The notes beneath the pieces are model-generated. The model ran no database searches and was not told the DNA's origin. It was given only the letters and a program-made list of their open reading frames with translations. A DNA stretch of 6,290 bases from an uncultured Roseburia sp. Lineage in GTDB: Bacteria; Bacillota; Clostridia; Lachnospirales; Lachnospiraceae. Below are positions 1 through 5,370 of the stretch, in pieces; within the stretch, counting starts at the first letter, position 1, and each line of letters opens with the position of its first letter. Position numbers and translations under genes: made by a program. The stretch spans positions 1 to 6,290 of the forward strand of contig CAMENQ010000147.1 in the NCBI GenBank assembly GCA_945928585.1, given 5' to 3'.

Positions 1-1
1 T

Positions 2-211
2 GAGTTTAATACAAAGTCAGATTATTGTCATGTATGTGGTTTTGATGGTGAAATTATTATTAATGACAATCTTGAATGGGAATGTCCGCAGTGCCACAAT
101 AAGGACCATAATAAAATGAATGTTACAAGACGTACCTGCGGATATTTAGGAGAAAACTTCTGGAATGTAGGAAAGACAAAAGAAATCAACGCACGTGTGC
201 TGCATATGTAA
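2..211 (+). CDS. nrdD: Anaerobic ribonucleoside-triphosphate reductase, C-terminal end (partial, 5' end outside window)
   Basis: Only the last 69 codons and the TAA stop are in the window. They carry the two signatures of the class III ribonucleotide reductase C terminus. The first is a zinc site of two CxxC pairs (CHVC near visible residue 9 and CPQC near residue 31). The second is the glycyl-radical loop RTCGYLG, whose glycine is encoded at 140-142. The family reduces ribonucleoside triphosphates to dNTPs in the cytoplasm without oxygen. The glycine is converted to a radical by the activase NrdG, encoded 138 nt downstream on the same strand, which supports the call. The reading frame is open to the left edge, so the missing N-terminal part (most of a protein of about 700 residues in the family) should lie upstream. 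Nothing visible suggests a broken gene. Confidence 0.95.
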   Translation, partial: EFNTKSDYCHVCGFDGEIIINDNLEWECPQCHNKDHNKMNVTRRTCGYLGENFWNVGKTKEINARVLHM

Positions 212-349
212 AAGTGCCCCACGGCAGCAGCTCTTGTACTCGTATCCGCGATTTTTTTATGAAACAAATTTATGCTGTCGCTTAGGGAATTTACTATATT
301 TCCCATTAATTTAAAGAATGAAGCAACCTGATAAGATGAGGTAGGATAT

Positions 350-901
350 ATGAATTATGCATCAATAAAAAAAATGGACGTTGCAAATGGTCCAGGAATA
401 AGAATGTCTCTCTTTGTAAGCGGCTGTACTCATTATTGTAAGGGCTGCTTCAACAAAGAGGCCTGGGATTTTAATTACGGCAAGCCATTTACACAAAAGG
501 AAATTGACTATATTACAGATTATATCAGCGGTGAACATATAAAGGGTCTTACCCTTCTTGGGGGTGAACCCTTGGAGCAGGTTAACCAGCAGGGACTTCT
601 TCCCCTTCTCAGGACGCTTCATGAAAAATGTCCTGAAAAATCTATATGGTGTTTTACCGGCTATGATTTCGAGAAGGACGTAGTTGGCCGTATGATGAAG
701 GAATTCCCTGAAACTCCTGAGCTTTTATCATATATTGATGTTATTGTAGACGGTGAATTTATTGAAGAGCTTAAGGATTTGTCGCTGCGTTTTAAGGGTT
801 CCTCAAACCAGCGTACTATCGATGTTAAAAAATCCCTTGAGGCGGGACAGGTTGTTTTATACGATTTATCTCAGGGGGATTATGATAAAATACAGGTCTA
901 A
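350..901 (+). CDS. nrdG: Anaerobic ribonucleotide reductase-activating protein (radical SAM)
   Basis: This 183-residue protein is a radical SAM activase that uses a [4Fe-4S] cluster and S-adenosylmethionine to create the glycyl radical on NrdD. The cluster motif CTHYCKGC (C26, C30, C33) has the CxxxCxxC spacing. It is preceded by GPGIR and followed by the SAM-contacting LLGGEP at about residues 69-74. The DGEF segment (134-137) and the conserved RFKGSSNQR (147-155) are typical of NrdG, and the length is somewhat above the usual 150-175. The ATG at 350 is chosen because GAGGT (338-342) lies 7 nt upstream and the NYASIKKMDVANGPG start fits the family. It follows nrdD on the same strand. I saw no convincing promoter or terminator in the 138-nt gap, so co-transcription is likely but not proven. 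Confidence 0.95.
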   Translation: MNYASIKKMDVANGPGIRMSLFVSGCTHYCKGCFNKEAWDFNYGKPFTQKEIDYITDYISGEHIKGLTLLGGEPLEQVNQQGLLPLLRTLHEKCPEKSIWCFTGYDFEKDVVGRMMKEFPETPELLSYIDVIVDGEFIEELKDLSLRFKGSSNQRTIDVKKSLEAGQVVLYDLSQGDYDKIQV

Positions 902-903
902 AA

Positions 904-962
904 TTGTTGCCAGACAGCAGCATTTTATTATTTTTTGTTGTTGCTTTATTGGATTCCATATA
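904..962. repeat. Structured repeat, unit 1 (three-strand stem element)
   Basis: This is the first of two tandem, diverged copies of a 59-60 nt element filling the gap between nrdG and dut. It contains three mutually related arms. TGTTGC (905-910) and GCAGCA (917-922) form a 6-bp stem around the loop CAGACA. A second TGTTGC (939-944) could pair with the same middle arm across a T-rich loop. The unit ends in GGATTCCATATA (951-962). The loop and this tail are identical in the other copy while the stem arms differ in a pairing-preserving way. Function is unknown. It may be a dispersed intergenic repeat or a cis-acting RNA. Confidence 0.7.
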
Positions 963-971
963 GTACTTATA

Positions 972-1031
972 TTGCCGCCAGACAGCGGCAATTTGTTGAT
1001 ATTTTTTTGCCGCTTTGGTGGATTCCATATA
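972..1031. repeat. Structured repeat, unit 2 (three-strand stem element)
   Basis: This is the second copy, offset 68-69 nt from the first. TTGCCGC (972-978) and GCGGCAA (985-991) form a perfect 7-bp stem around the same CAGACA loop (979-984). A repeated TTGCCGC (1007-1013) can replace the upstream arm and pair with 985-991 across a 15-nt T-rich loop. The unit ends in GGATTCCATATA (1020-1031), identical to unit 1. It ends 23 nt before the dut start codon, so on the dut transcript it would sit just upstream of the ribosome-binding site. It lacks a T-run after either possible stem, so it does not look like a simple intrinsic terminator. Confidence 0.7.
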
Positions 1032-1054
1032 ACGATATGTGAGAAAGGAATTTT

Positions 1055-1495
1055 ATGAAGAAAGATATTAATATAAAAAAACTTAATCCGGATGCCATTA
1101 TTCCAACATATGGTACTGAATATGCTGCAGGTGCGGATTTATATGCCTGCCTTAGTGAACCTGTTACCATCAAAGCAGGGGATACTGCATTTATTAAAAC
1201 AGGACTTTCCCTTGAAGTTCCTGCAGGATATGCAGGCCTTATATATGCAAGAAGCGGTTTATCCTGCAAGCAGGGACTTGCTCCTGCAAATAAAGTAGGT
1301 GTTATTGATGCTGATTACAGGGGCGAAATTATAGTAGCTCTTCACAATCATTCAAAGGAAGCCAAAACCGTAAGCTCAGGTGATAGAATCGCACAGCTTG
1401 TTATAACTCCATTTCTTACGGCAAATTTTGTTGAAGCAGATGAATTAAGCGATACCGTTCGCGGAGAAGGCGGATTTGGCTCCACAGGCAACTAA
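1055..1495 (+). CDS. dut: Deoxyuridine 5'-triphosphate nucleotidohydrolase (dUTPase)
   Basis: This 146-residue protein has all five motifs of the trimeric dUTPase family in order: AAGADLYA (24-31), ARSGLS (65-70), VGVIDADYRGEI (81-92, with D85 at the position of the catalytic water-activating aspartate), GDRIAQLVI (109-117) and the glycine-rich C-terminal RGEGGFGSTG (136-145). It hydrolyses dUTP to dUMP and pyrophosphate, keeping uracil out of DNA and feeding dTMP synthesis. The length is normal and all motifs are intact, so it should be active. The ATG at 1055 has AGAAAGGA (1042-1049) about 5 nt upstream. It lies downstream of nrdD-nrdG, in keeping with a dNTP-supply cluster, but the 153-nt gap filled with structured repeats means it may be separately controlled. 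Its stop is 4 nt from the stop of the convergent spoIIP. Confidence 0.96.
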   Translation: MKKDINIKKLNPDAIIPTYGTEYAAGADLYACLSEPVTIKAGDTAFIKTGLSLEVPAGYAGLIYARSGLSCKQGLAPANKVGVIDADYRGEIIVALHNHSKEAKTVSSGDRIAQLVITPFLTANFVEADELSDTVRGEGGFGSTGN

Positions 1496-1499
1496 CAAT

Positions 1500-2789
1500 C
1501 TATATTTCTCCATCATCACTGCCGCTTAGCAGCCTGTCAAGCAGTGCTGCTAAAGGCTCCATGGCATTTTTCGCCTCACTTAAGCTGTTTGTCTGTGCTC
1601 CTACCTCTATAAGCATGGAGCGCTCTCTTAAGTCAAGATTATACTGATATGCATCTATATAATTTTTTCTTGTAAATCCCGGAAAATATTCATCAGCCAG
1701 AAGCTTCATCTGGAGGCTCATGGCAAGATTTTGTTTCTTATATTTATTATATAGATAATCTATATCTCCTCCTGCACTTGTTCTGCTTACTCCGTTAAAA
1801 AACATTATCTGTGATGTCTGTTTACCGTTCACATCTGTTACCAGATGCAGATTTTCATTTACACCATCCCTGTGTATATCAAGAACTACCTGTATCGTAG
1901 GATTATCAGCCAAAATCTGCTCCAATGCAGTCCTTGCATATGTATATGCCGCACTTCTGTCAAGGACTCCATTCACATAATCAAATGACTCCGTACAATG
2001 TATAACATTATAACCATAACCCTCTGATAAAAGTTTGGACAGATATGTTCCTACTGCTACTATATTTGTGTCCTGATTGCCCTCTATGGAATCACTGAAG
2101 CCTTCCATGGAATGAGTGTGATATATCAGTATCTGTGGAACAGTTGAATCCTTTTCAATAGACAAATCAATGTTCAACAGTTCCGAGGCACATAGGTCAC
2201 TGCTTATAACCGACGCTCTCTTAGGTACTACATAAAATGTATTCATTAAAAAGTTGAAATCACTCAGATTTTCCACCGAGTATACAGTACCTGTTCCTGC
2301 TCCTGAAAGCTTCATTATGCCGTTTCCACCTACACTTGCAGCCACCTCCTTCTGCTCTTCCATAACATCCTCACCTTTTTGTTCCACTATTAGTTCTGTT
2401 TCATTTTCCTTTATTGTATTTTCTGCCACCTTATCATTAATATTTAATTTGTTGGGATCGTAAACAACCAGCCTGTCTTCCTTGACATTTTTCTTCACAT
2501 AACCATAATATGATATGGTGTTATTTACACTGTCAATCAGTACTCCTGCTACTGTTTTTTTATTATTTACATATTCCCTGTATGATATGGTTCTATAGGA
2601 GGACCTTGTCTTACTTATGGTAATATTATATATCCATTCCGATACTGAGCCATTAGCCAGTCTCCATATATCATCAAATGTAATAAGCTTCAGGGAGAAA
2701 AAAACTACATAAAATGCAAATACCGTAACCAAAAATGCTACTATTTTATTTTTATGGCTGTTTTTCCCAATTAAAATCACTCTTTTCAT
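1500..2789 (-). CDS. spoIIP: Stage II sporulation protein P (septal peptidoglycan hydrolase)
   Basis: This 429-residue membrane-anchored protein has a short basic N terminus, one membrane segment at about residues 16-37, a variable charged linker (about 110-150) and a C-terminal SpoIIP amidase/endopeptidase domain from about 190 onward. Family landmarks are ILIYHTHSMEGF (H224, H226, E229), VLDIHRDGV (D304, H306, D308) and MLIEVGAQTNS (E395). In the known system SpoIIP works with SpoIID and SpoIIM at the sporulation septum, cleaving stem peptides and cross-links so that the mother cell can engulf the forespore. The start ATG has AAGGAG (2800-2805) 10 nt upstream. It follows gpr with a 36-nt gap, so it probably shares the gpr transcript. 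In Bacillus spoIIP also has its own mother-cell promoter, and any such promoter here would have to lie inside gpr. No terminator is visible after it because dut begins to overlap immediately. Confidence 0.95.
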   Translation of the reverse strand: MKRVILIGKNSHKNKIVAFLVTVFAFYVVFFSLKLITFDDIWRLANGSVSEWIYNITISKTRSSYRTISYREYVNNKKTVAGVLIDSVNNTISYYGYVKKNVKEDRLVVYDPNKLNINDKVAENTIKENETELIVEQKGEDVMEEQKEVAASVGGNGIMKLSGAGTGTVYSVENLSDFNFLMNTFYVVPKRASVISSDLCASELLNIDLSIEKDSTVPQILIYHTHSMEGFSDSIEGNQDTNIVAVGTYLSKLLSEGYGYNVIHCTESFDYVNGVLDRSAAYTYARTALEQILADNPTIQVVLDIHRDGVNENLHLVTDVNGKQTSQIMFFNGVSRTSAGGDIDYLYNKYKKQNLAMSLQMKLLADEYFPGFTRKNYIDAYQYNLDLRERSMLIEVGAQTNSLSEAKNAMEPLAALLDRLLSGSDDGEI

Positions 2790-2825
2790 AGTCAGTAATC
2801 TCCTTCACATTATAATATGAAGTTC

Positions 2826-3737
2826 TTACCTGCTTAATGCCATATTTATTGCGTCTGATAAAATAAGACTTAAATTCTTTACATTTTCATCTATATCCTT
2901 TGGTGTCACATACATATCGCCGCCTGCCGGCTCTAATATTTCCTTTATAAGCTGATATTTTTCATACATATCCATTCTTTCCATAGATGATTTTAAACTT
3001 TCAAAAGCTGCCGATGCTGACAATGCATCTATGAGCTTATCCATCGCATCATTTACAATGGTAGCCGCATCTACCACTGTCGGAACTCCTATGGATATAA
3101 CAGGTATTCCCAGTGTTCTGCTACTTATTTCTTTTCTGTGGTTTCCTACGCCTGAGCCGGGACATATACCTGTATCTGATATTTGTATGGTCGTATTAAG
3201 TCTGTTCACATTTCTTGCTGCCAGTGCATCTACTGCAATAATTATGTCCGGACACATTTCCTTTACAAGTGCGTGTATATATTCAGCCGTCTCCATCCCC
3301 GTCTGTGCCATAACTCCCGGAGCTATGGCATATATATTTTCTCCTATCTCAATTTCCTTAATAACTCTTGGCCCAAGTGCATCAGGAGTGGCATCCCTGT
3401 TTCCAAGTCCCACCACAAGCACCTTCTGTCCTTTTTTAAGACTTATAAGATTACCCAGTTCATTTTTTAAAATTTCCGTAATCTGCTCCCTCTCCTGTTC
3501 ATAAAGCTCCCTTAATCCCATGGCTTCTATGGTAATATAGTTTCCTTTAGGCTTTTTCATGGCCCTTTCTCCATGCTCATTTTCAATAATGACTGTAGTT
3601 ATCTTTATTGCACCTTCATATGCTTCACGCTCCCTAAGTATAACGCCGGAAATTTCTACATTATCCTGCTCATACTGCTCCCTTGTCTCCAATGCAAGGT
3701 CAGTTCTCATATTTATTTTTTCCATATTATTTTCCAT
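2826..3737 (-). CDS. gpr: Germination protease GPR (spore endopeptidase, family A25)
   Basis: This 303-residue protein degrades the small acid-soluble proteins that coat spore DNA, at germination. The N terminus carries RTDLA (11-15), the region where the Bacillus zymogen removes its short propeptide by self-cleavage. The core has KVLVVGLGNRDATPDALGP (105-123) and IIIAVDALAAR (165-175). D119 and D170 correspond by motif to the aspartates assigned as catalytic in this family. GICPGSGVGNHRKEIS (190-205) and IPVISIGVPTVVDA (211-224) are also family signatures. At 303 residues it is shorter than the roughly 370 of Bacillus GPR. The ATG at 3737 is favoured by AAGAGG (3745-3750) 7 nt upstream; M5 is an alternative start. 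It is followed by spoIIP, the classical gpr-spoIIP order. Expression in the forespore is expected; a weak candidate promoter is listed separately. Confidence 0.95.
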   Translation of the reverse strand: MENNMEKINMRTDLALETREQYEQDNVEISGVILREREAYEGAIKITTVIIENEHGERAMKKPKGNYITIEAMGLRELYEQEREQITEILKNELGNLISLKKGQKVLVVGLGNRDATPDALGPRVIKEIEIGENIYAIAPGVMAQTGMETAEYIHALVKEMCPDIIIAVDALAARNVNRLNTTIQISDTGICPGSGVGNHRKEISSRTLGIPVISIGVPTVVDAATIVNDAMDKLIDALSASAAFESLKSSMERMDMYEKYQLIKEILEPAGGDMYVTPKDIDENVKNLSLILSDAINMALSR

Positions 3738-3769
3738 TCATATGCCTCTTTCCCAAGATATTGTATATA

Positions 3770-3832
3770 GTCAGGATTTGCCCTTTGGATTTGGGATGGC
3801 TGCCATTCCAAATCCAAAGGGCAAATCCTGAC
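3770..3832. repeat. Near-perfect 63-nt palindrome upstream of gpr
   Basis: Positions i and 7602-i pair all the way from 3770/3832 to 3800/3802. The centre is T3801, and the only non-Watson-Crick pair is G3795 with T3807, a G-U in RNA. Each arm is therefore 31 nt, giving a very stable hairpin or cruciform. Each arm holds the heptamer GGATTTG twice, 13 nt apart (3774-3780 and 3787-3793, with complements at 3809-3815 and 3822-3828). Neither side is followed by a T-run, so it does not look like an intrinsic terminator. It lies 32 nt upstream of the gpr start, between the gpr start and the rpsT promoter. It could be a dispersed palindromic repeat or an RNA element in the gpr leader. Confidence 0.9.
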
Positions 3833-3834
3833 AA

Positions 3835-3864
3835 TAATATGCCCTGAAAATATTTTACCCATTT
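3835..3864 (-). promoter_or_regulatory. Candidate forespore (sigma-G/F-like) promoter for gpr
   Basis: On the minus strand AAATG (plus 3860-3864) and CATATTA (plus 3835-3841) are separated by 18 nt. They resemble the GHATR and CATWMTA elements of sigma-G/sigma-F promoters, each with one mismatch. Transcription would begin close to 3830, at the base of the long palindrome, so the gpr messenger would start with the hairpin. Forespore control of gpr is established in Bacillus; its use here is inference from a short degenerate motif in AT-rich DNA. Confidence 0.3.
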
Positions 3865-3869
3865 ATTTC

Positions 3870-3898
3870 TTGACATATGCCAAAATTTATCTTAAAAT
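3870..3898 (+). promoter_or_regulatory. Vegetative (sigma-A type) promoter for rpsT
   Basis: TTGACA (3870-3875) is a perfect -35 element, followed after 17 nt by TAAAAT (3893-3898), a -10 element with one mismatch to TATAAT. The predicted start is near 3905, giving a leader of about 108 nt before rpsT. A strong housekeeping promoter is what a ribosomal protein gene is expected to have. Confidence 0.8.
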
Positions 3899-3904
3899 AT
3901 ATAA

Positions 3905-4012
3905 CGATGTCTGCATTGTCCGCAAGTCTTAGTATGCAGACACCAGTTACCGGTGGTTTATACTCTCTCAATAAACCATTAAATATGTAAGATACTATTG
4001 GAGGTAATTAAA
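3905..4012 (+). promoter_or_regulatory. Structured 5' leader of rpsT, possible autoregulatory RNA
   Basis: The untranslated leader between the predicted start and the rpsT ATG contains two clear hairpins. The first pairs TGTCTGCAT (3908-3916) with ATGCAGACA (3934-3942), 9 bp around a 17-nt loop. The second pairs TGGTTTAT (3954-3961) with ATAAACCA (3971-3978), 8 bp around a 9-nt loop. A competing pairing of ACCA (3942-3945) with TGGT (3954-3957) shares strands with both. The Shine-Dalgarno GGAGG at 4000-4004 stays unpaired in this drawing. Many ribosomal protein genes are controlled by binding of their product to such a leader. That this one is bound by S20 is inference only. Confidence 0.5.
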
Positions 4013-4276
4013 ATGGCTAATATTAAGTCAGCAAAGAAAAGAATTGATGTAACTGCAACAAGAACAGCAAGAAATAAGTCTATCCGTTCAAAGGTTAAGA
4101 CTTCTATAAAGAAGGTTGAAGCTGCCGTAGCTGAAAATGATAAGGCTGCTGCTGAAGCTGCTTTAAAGACTGCTACAACAGAAATAAACAAAGCTTGTTC
4201 TAAGGGTGTATATCACAAGAATAATGCTGCAAGAAAGGTTTCACGTCTTGCAACTGCTGTAAATAAATTAAATTAG
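4013..4276 (+). CDS. rpsT: 30S ribosomal protein S20 (bS20)
   Basis: The product is an 87-residue, lysine- and alanine-rich protein that binds 16S rRNA in the body of the small ribosomal subunit and helps early 30S assembly. The N terminus MANIKSAKKRI and the following TRNKS/IRS-type basic stretch are characteristic of bS20. The C-terminal KGVYHKNNAARKVSRLA (about residues 64-80) is the conserved family end, and the length is normal. The start is ATG 4013, 8 nt after a full GGAGG (4000-4004). A TTG five codons upstream is in frame but overlaps that Shine-Dalgarno and is rejected. The gene stands alone on the plus strand between two minus-strand operons, with its own promoter and terminator. 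Its position between holA and gpr is the usual one in Bacillus and Clostridia. Confidence 0.96.
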   Translation: MANIKSAKKRIDVTATRTARNKSIRSKVKTSIKKVEAAVAENDKAAAEAALKTATTEINKACSKGVYHKNNAARKVSRLATAVNKLN

Positions 4277-4278
4277 TC

Positions 4279-4315
4279 AAAAGAGCGCCGGTTATCCGGC
4301 GCTTTTCTTTTATTT
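4279..4315 (+). terminator. Intrinsic terminator of rpsT (possibly acting for holA on the other strand)
   Basis: An 8-bp GC-rich stem, AGCGCCGG (4284-4291) with CCGGCGCT (4296-4303), closes a TTAT loop and runs into TTTTCTTTTATTT. It begins 7 nt after the rpsT stop. On the minus strand the same stem is followed by CTTTTGAC, a weaker U-tract, so it may also end the holA transcript, whose stop is 47 nt away. Confidence 0.93.
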
Positions 4316-4362
4316 ATGCAACAATCCGACCATGCCGAACTGTTGCCGCCTTTTATTTGTAA

Positions 4363-5340
4363 TTATTTTCCGGAATACTTTACAAGAAGCATCTCCACTC
4401 CCATTTTCTCATCCATATTTCCAGATTTTATATCTTTCTCAGTATCCACAGCATCTCGTATGGCGTTTCTAAGCATTTCCCCCTTAAAGTTGTTCATCTG
4501 TTTTACTGCTTTTCCCACTATAAATGGCTGCATGGAAAGCTTTGATGCTATTTCCTTTTGTCCTGCTCCCTGCTCTGACAGTTCTTTTACCTGCAGCATA
4601 ATGTTAAACTGTCTTGTAAGCATAAATAATATACGCATAGGCGGCTCCTTTGTTGCTATCAGGTCATAATATATATCAAGTGTCTTTTTCTGATTTTTAA
4701 AGCCTAAAGCATCTATCATATCAAATATTTTTGCAGATATCTGTTCTGTAGTTACAGCCTTTATATCGTCTATACATATTACCTCTTTATCCATACAGTA
4801 GCATATAAGCTTTTCAAGCTCTCCGTAAATATTTGTCATATTACTTCCTGAAACAGACAGAAAATAATCTACAGTCTCCTTTGTAACCTTTTTTCCCTCT
4901 TTTCCCAGTATGCCGACTATCCATTTTTCAAGCACTGCCGGTGTCTGTACAGTCATCTCACAGTCATGACCATGCTCTTTTACCCGCTTATAAAGCTTTC
5001 CACGCTTGTCAACCTCTGATTCTACAAATACCATAATAGTAGTTTCCGGTATTTTTTCTATATAATCTGTTATTCTTTCATTTGCACTTTTAAAAAAACC
5101 TGAATTTTCCACTACTATAAGCCTGTAATCAGCAAAGAACGGCAGGGTCTCCGACATTTCTATAAGTGCATTTACATCTATTCCCTTGCCTTCAAAATAT
5201 CCGTAATTCATGGTGTCGCCATTTGTTATGGCTTCTTTCAGCTTATCTTTGTACTGCTTTTTTAAATAATCCTCCTCGCCATATATAAGATATACTCTTT
5301 TATATTGTCCTGATTTAATATCCTCGTTAATTACCCGCAT
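4363..5340 (-). CDS. holA: DNA polymerase III delta subunit
   Basis: This 325-residue protein is the clamp-loader subunit that opens the sliding clamp. The N terminus has the family's degenerate nucleotide-binding segment VYLIYGEEDYL (16-26), where the P-loop lysine is absent, as is normal for delta. Typical later blocks are PFFADYRLIVVENSGFF, VDKRGKLYKRV, GSNMTNIYGELEKLICYC and the C-terminal RILFMLTRQFNIMLQVK with SMQPFIVGKAVKQ. The ATG at 5340 is chosen because GGAGG (5345-5349) lies 4 nt upstream. An in-frame GTG at 5373 would add 11 residues encoded by a tandem repeat and is unlikely. It follows the ComEC-like gene with a 29-nt gap and is probably co-transcribed with it. The comEC-holA-rpsT neighbourhood is the standard one. 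Confidence 0.92.
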   Translation of the reverse strand: MRVINEDIKSGQYKRVYLIYGEEDYLKKQYKDKLKEAITNGDTMNYGYFEGKGIDVNALIEMSETLPFFADYRLIVVENSGFFKSANERITDYIEKIPETTIMVFVESEVDKRGKLYKRVKEHGHDCEMTVQTPAVLEKWIVGILGKEGKKVTKETVDYFLSVSGSNMTNIYGELEKLICYCMDKEVICIDDIKAVTTEQISAKIFDMIDALGFKNQKKTLDIYYDLIATKEPPMRILFMLTRQFNIMLQVKELSEQGAGQKEIASKLSMQPFIVGKAVKQMNNFKGEMLRNAIRDAVDTEKDIKSGNMDEKMGVEMLLVKYSGK

Positions 5341-5370
5341 TTTTCCTCCGCATTTTTCCTCCGCATTTTT
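5335..5370 (-). repeat. 13-nt tandem repeat of Shine-Dalgarno plus ATG at the holA start
   Basis: Read on the minus strand, the unit AAAAATGCGGAGG occurs twice (5370-5358 and 5357-5345) and is followed by a third partial copy, AAAAATGCGG (5344-5335), whose ATG starts holA. The result is three ATGs 13 nt apart, at 5366, 5353 and 5340, each in a different frame. The two upstream ATGs open reading frames of only 11 and 8 codons. The ATG at 5353 has a GGAGG (5358-5362) as good as that of holA itself. Confidence 0.9.

Noticed and set aside
222..280. Possible stem CGGCAGC (222-228) with GCTGTCG (274-280) in the nrdD-nrdG gap
   Set aside because: It is seven pairs including one G-U across a 45-nt loop, too weak to call. 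A nearby GGGAA/TTCCC pair (285-302 region) is only 5 bp. The TTTTTTT at 252-258 is not preceded by a convincing stem, so no terminator is called.
28..306. Minus-strand 92-residue open frame opposite the nrdD end
   Set aside because: It is antisense to the zinc and glycyl-radical motifs of nrdD and has no Shine-Dalgarno or recognisable domain.
753..1058. Plus-strand 101-residue open frame running from nrdG through the repeats to the dut start
   Set aside because: It starts inside nrdG in another frame, has no ribosome-binding site, and its repeated peptides come only from the structured repeat having a spacing close to a multiple of three. The minus-strand frame 825-1028 is explained the same way.
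3031..3504. Plus-strand 157-residue open frame antisense to gpr
   Set aside because: It is wholly opposite the conserved GPR core, has no start signal, and its Ser/Pro-rich sequence matches no family I know.
3998..4012. Upstream TTG start for rpsT adding five residues
   Set aside because: The TTG overlaps the GGAGG Shine-Dalgarno, and the conserved S20 N terminus begins at ATG 4013.
4318..4346. Inverted repeat GCAACA/TGTTGC between the rpsT terminator and the holA stop
   Set aside because: It is only 6 bp with a 17-nt loop and no U-run on the holA side. The GC-rich rpsT terminator is a better candidate for ending holA.
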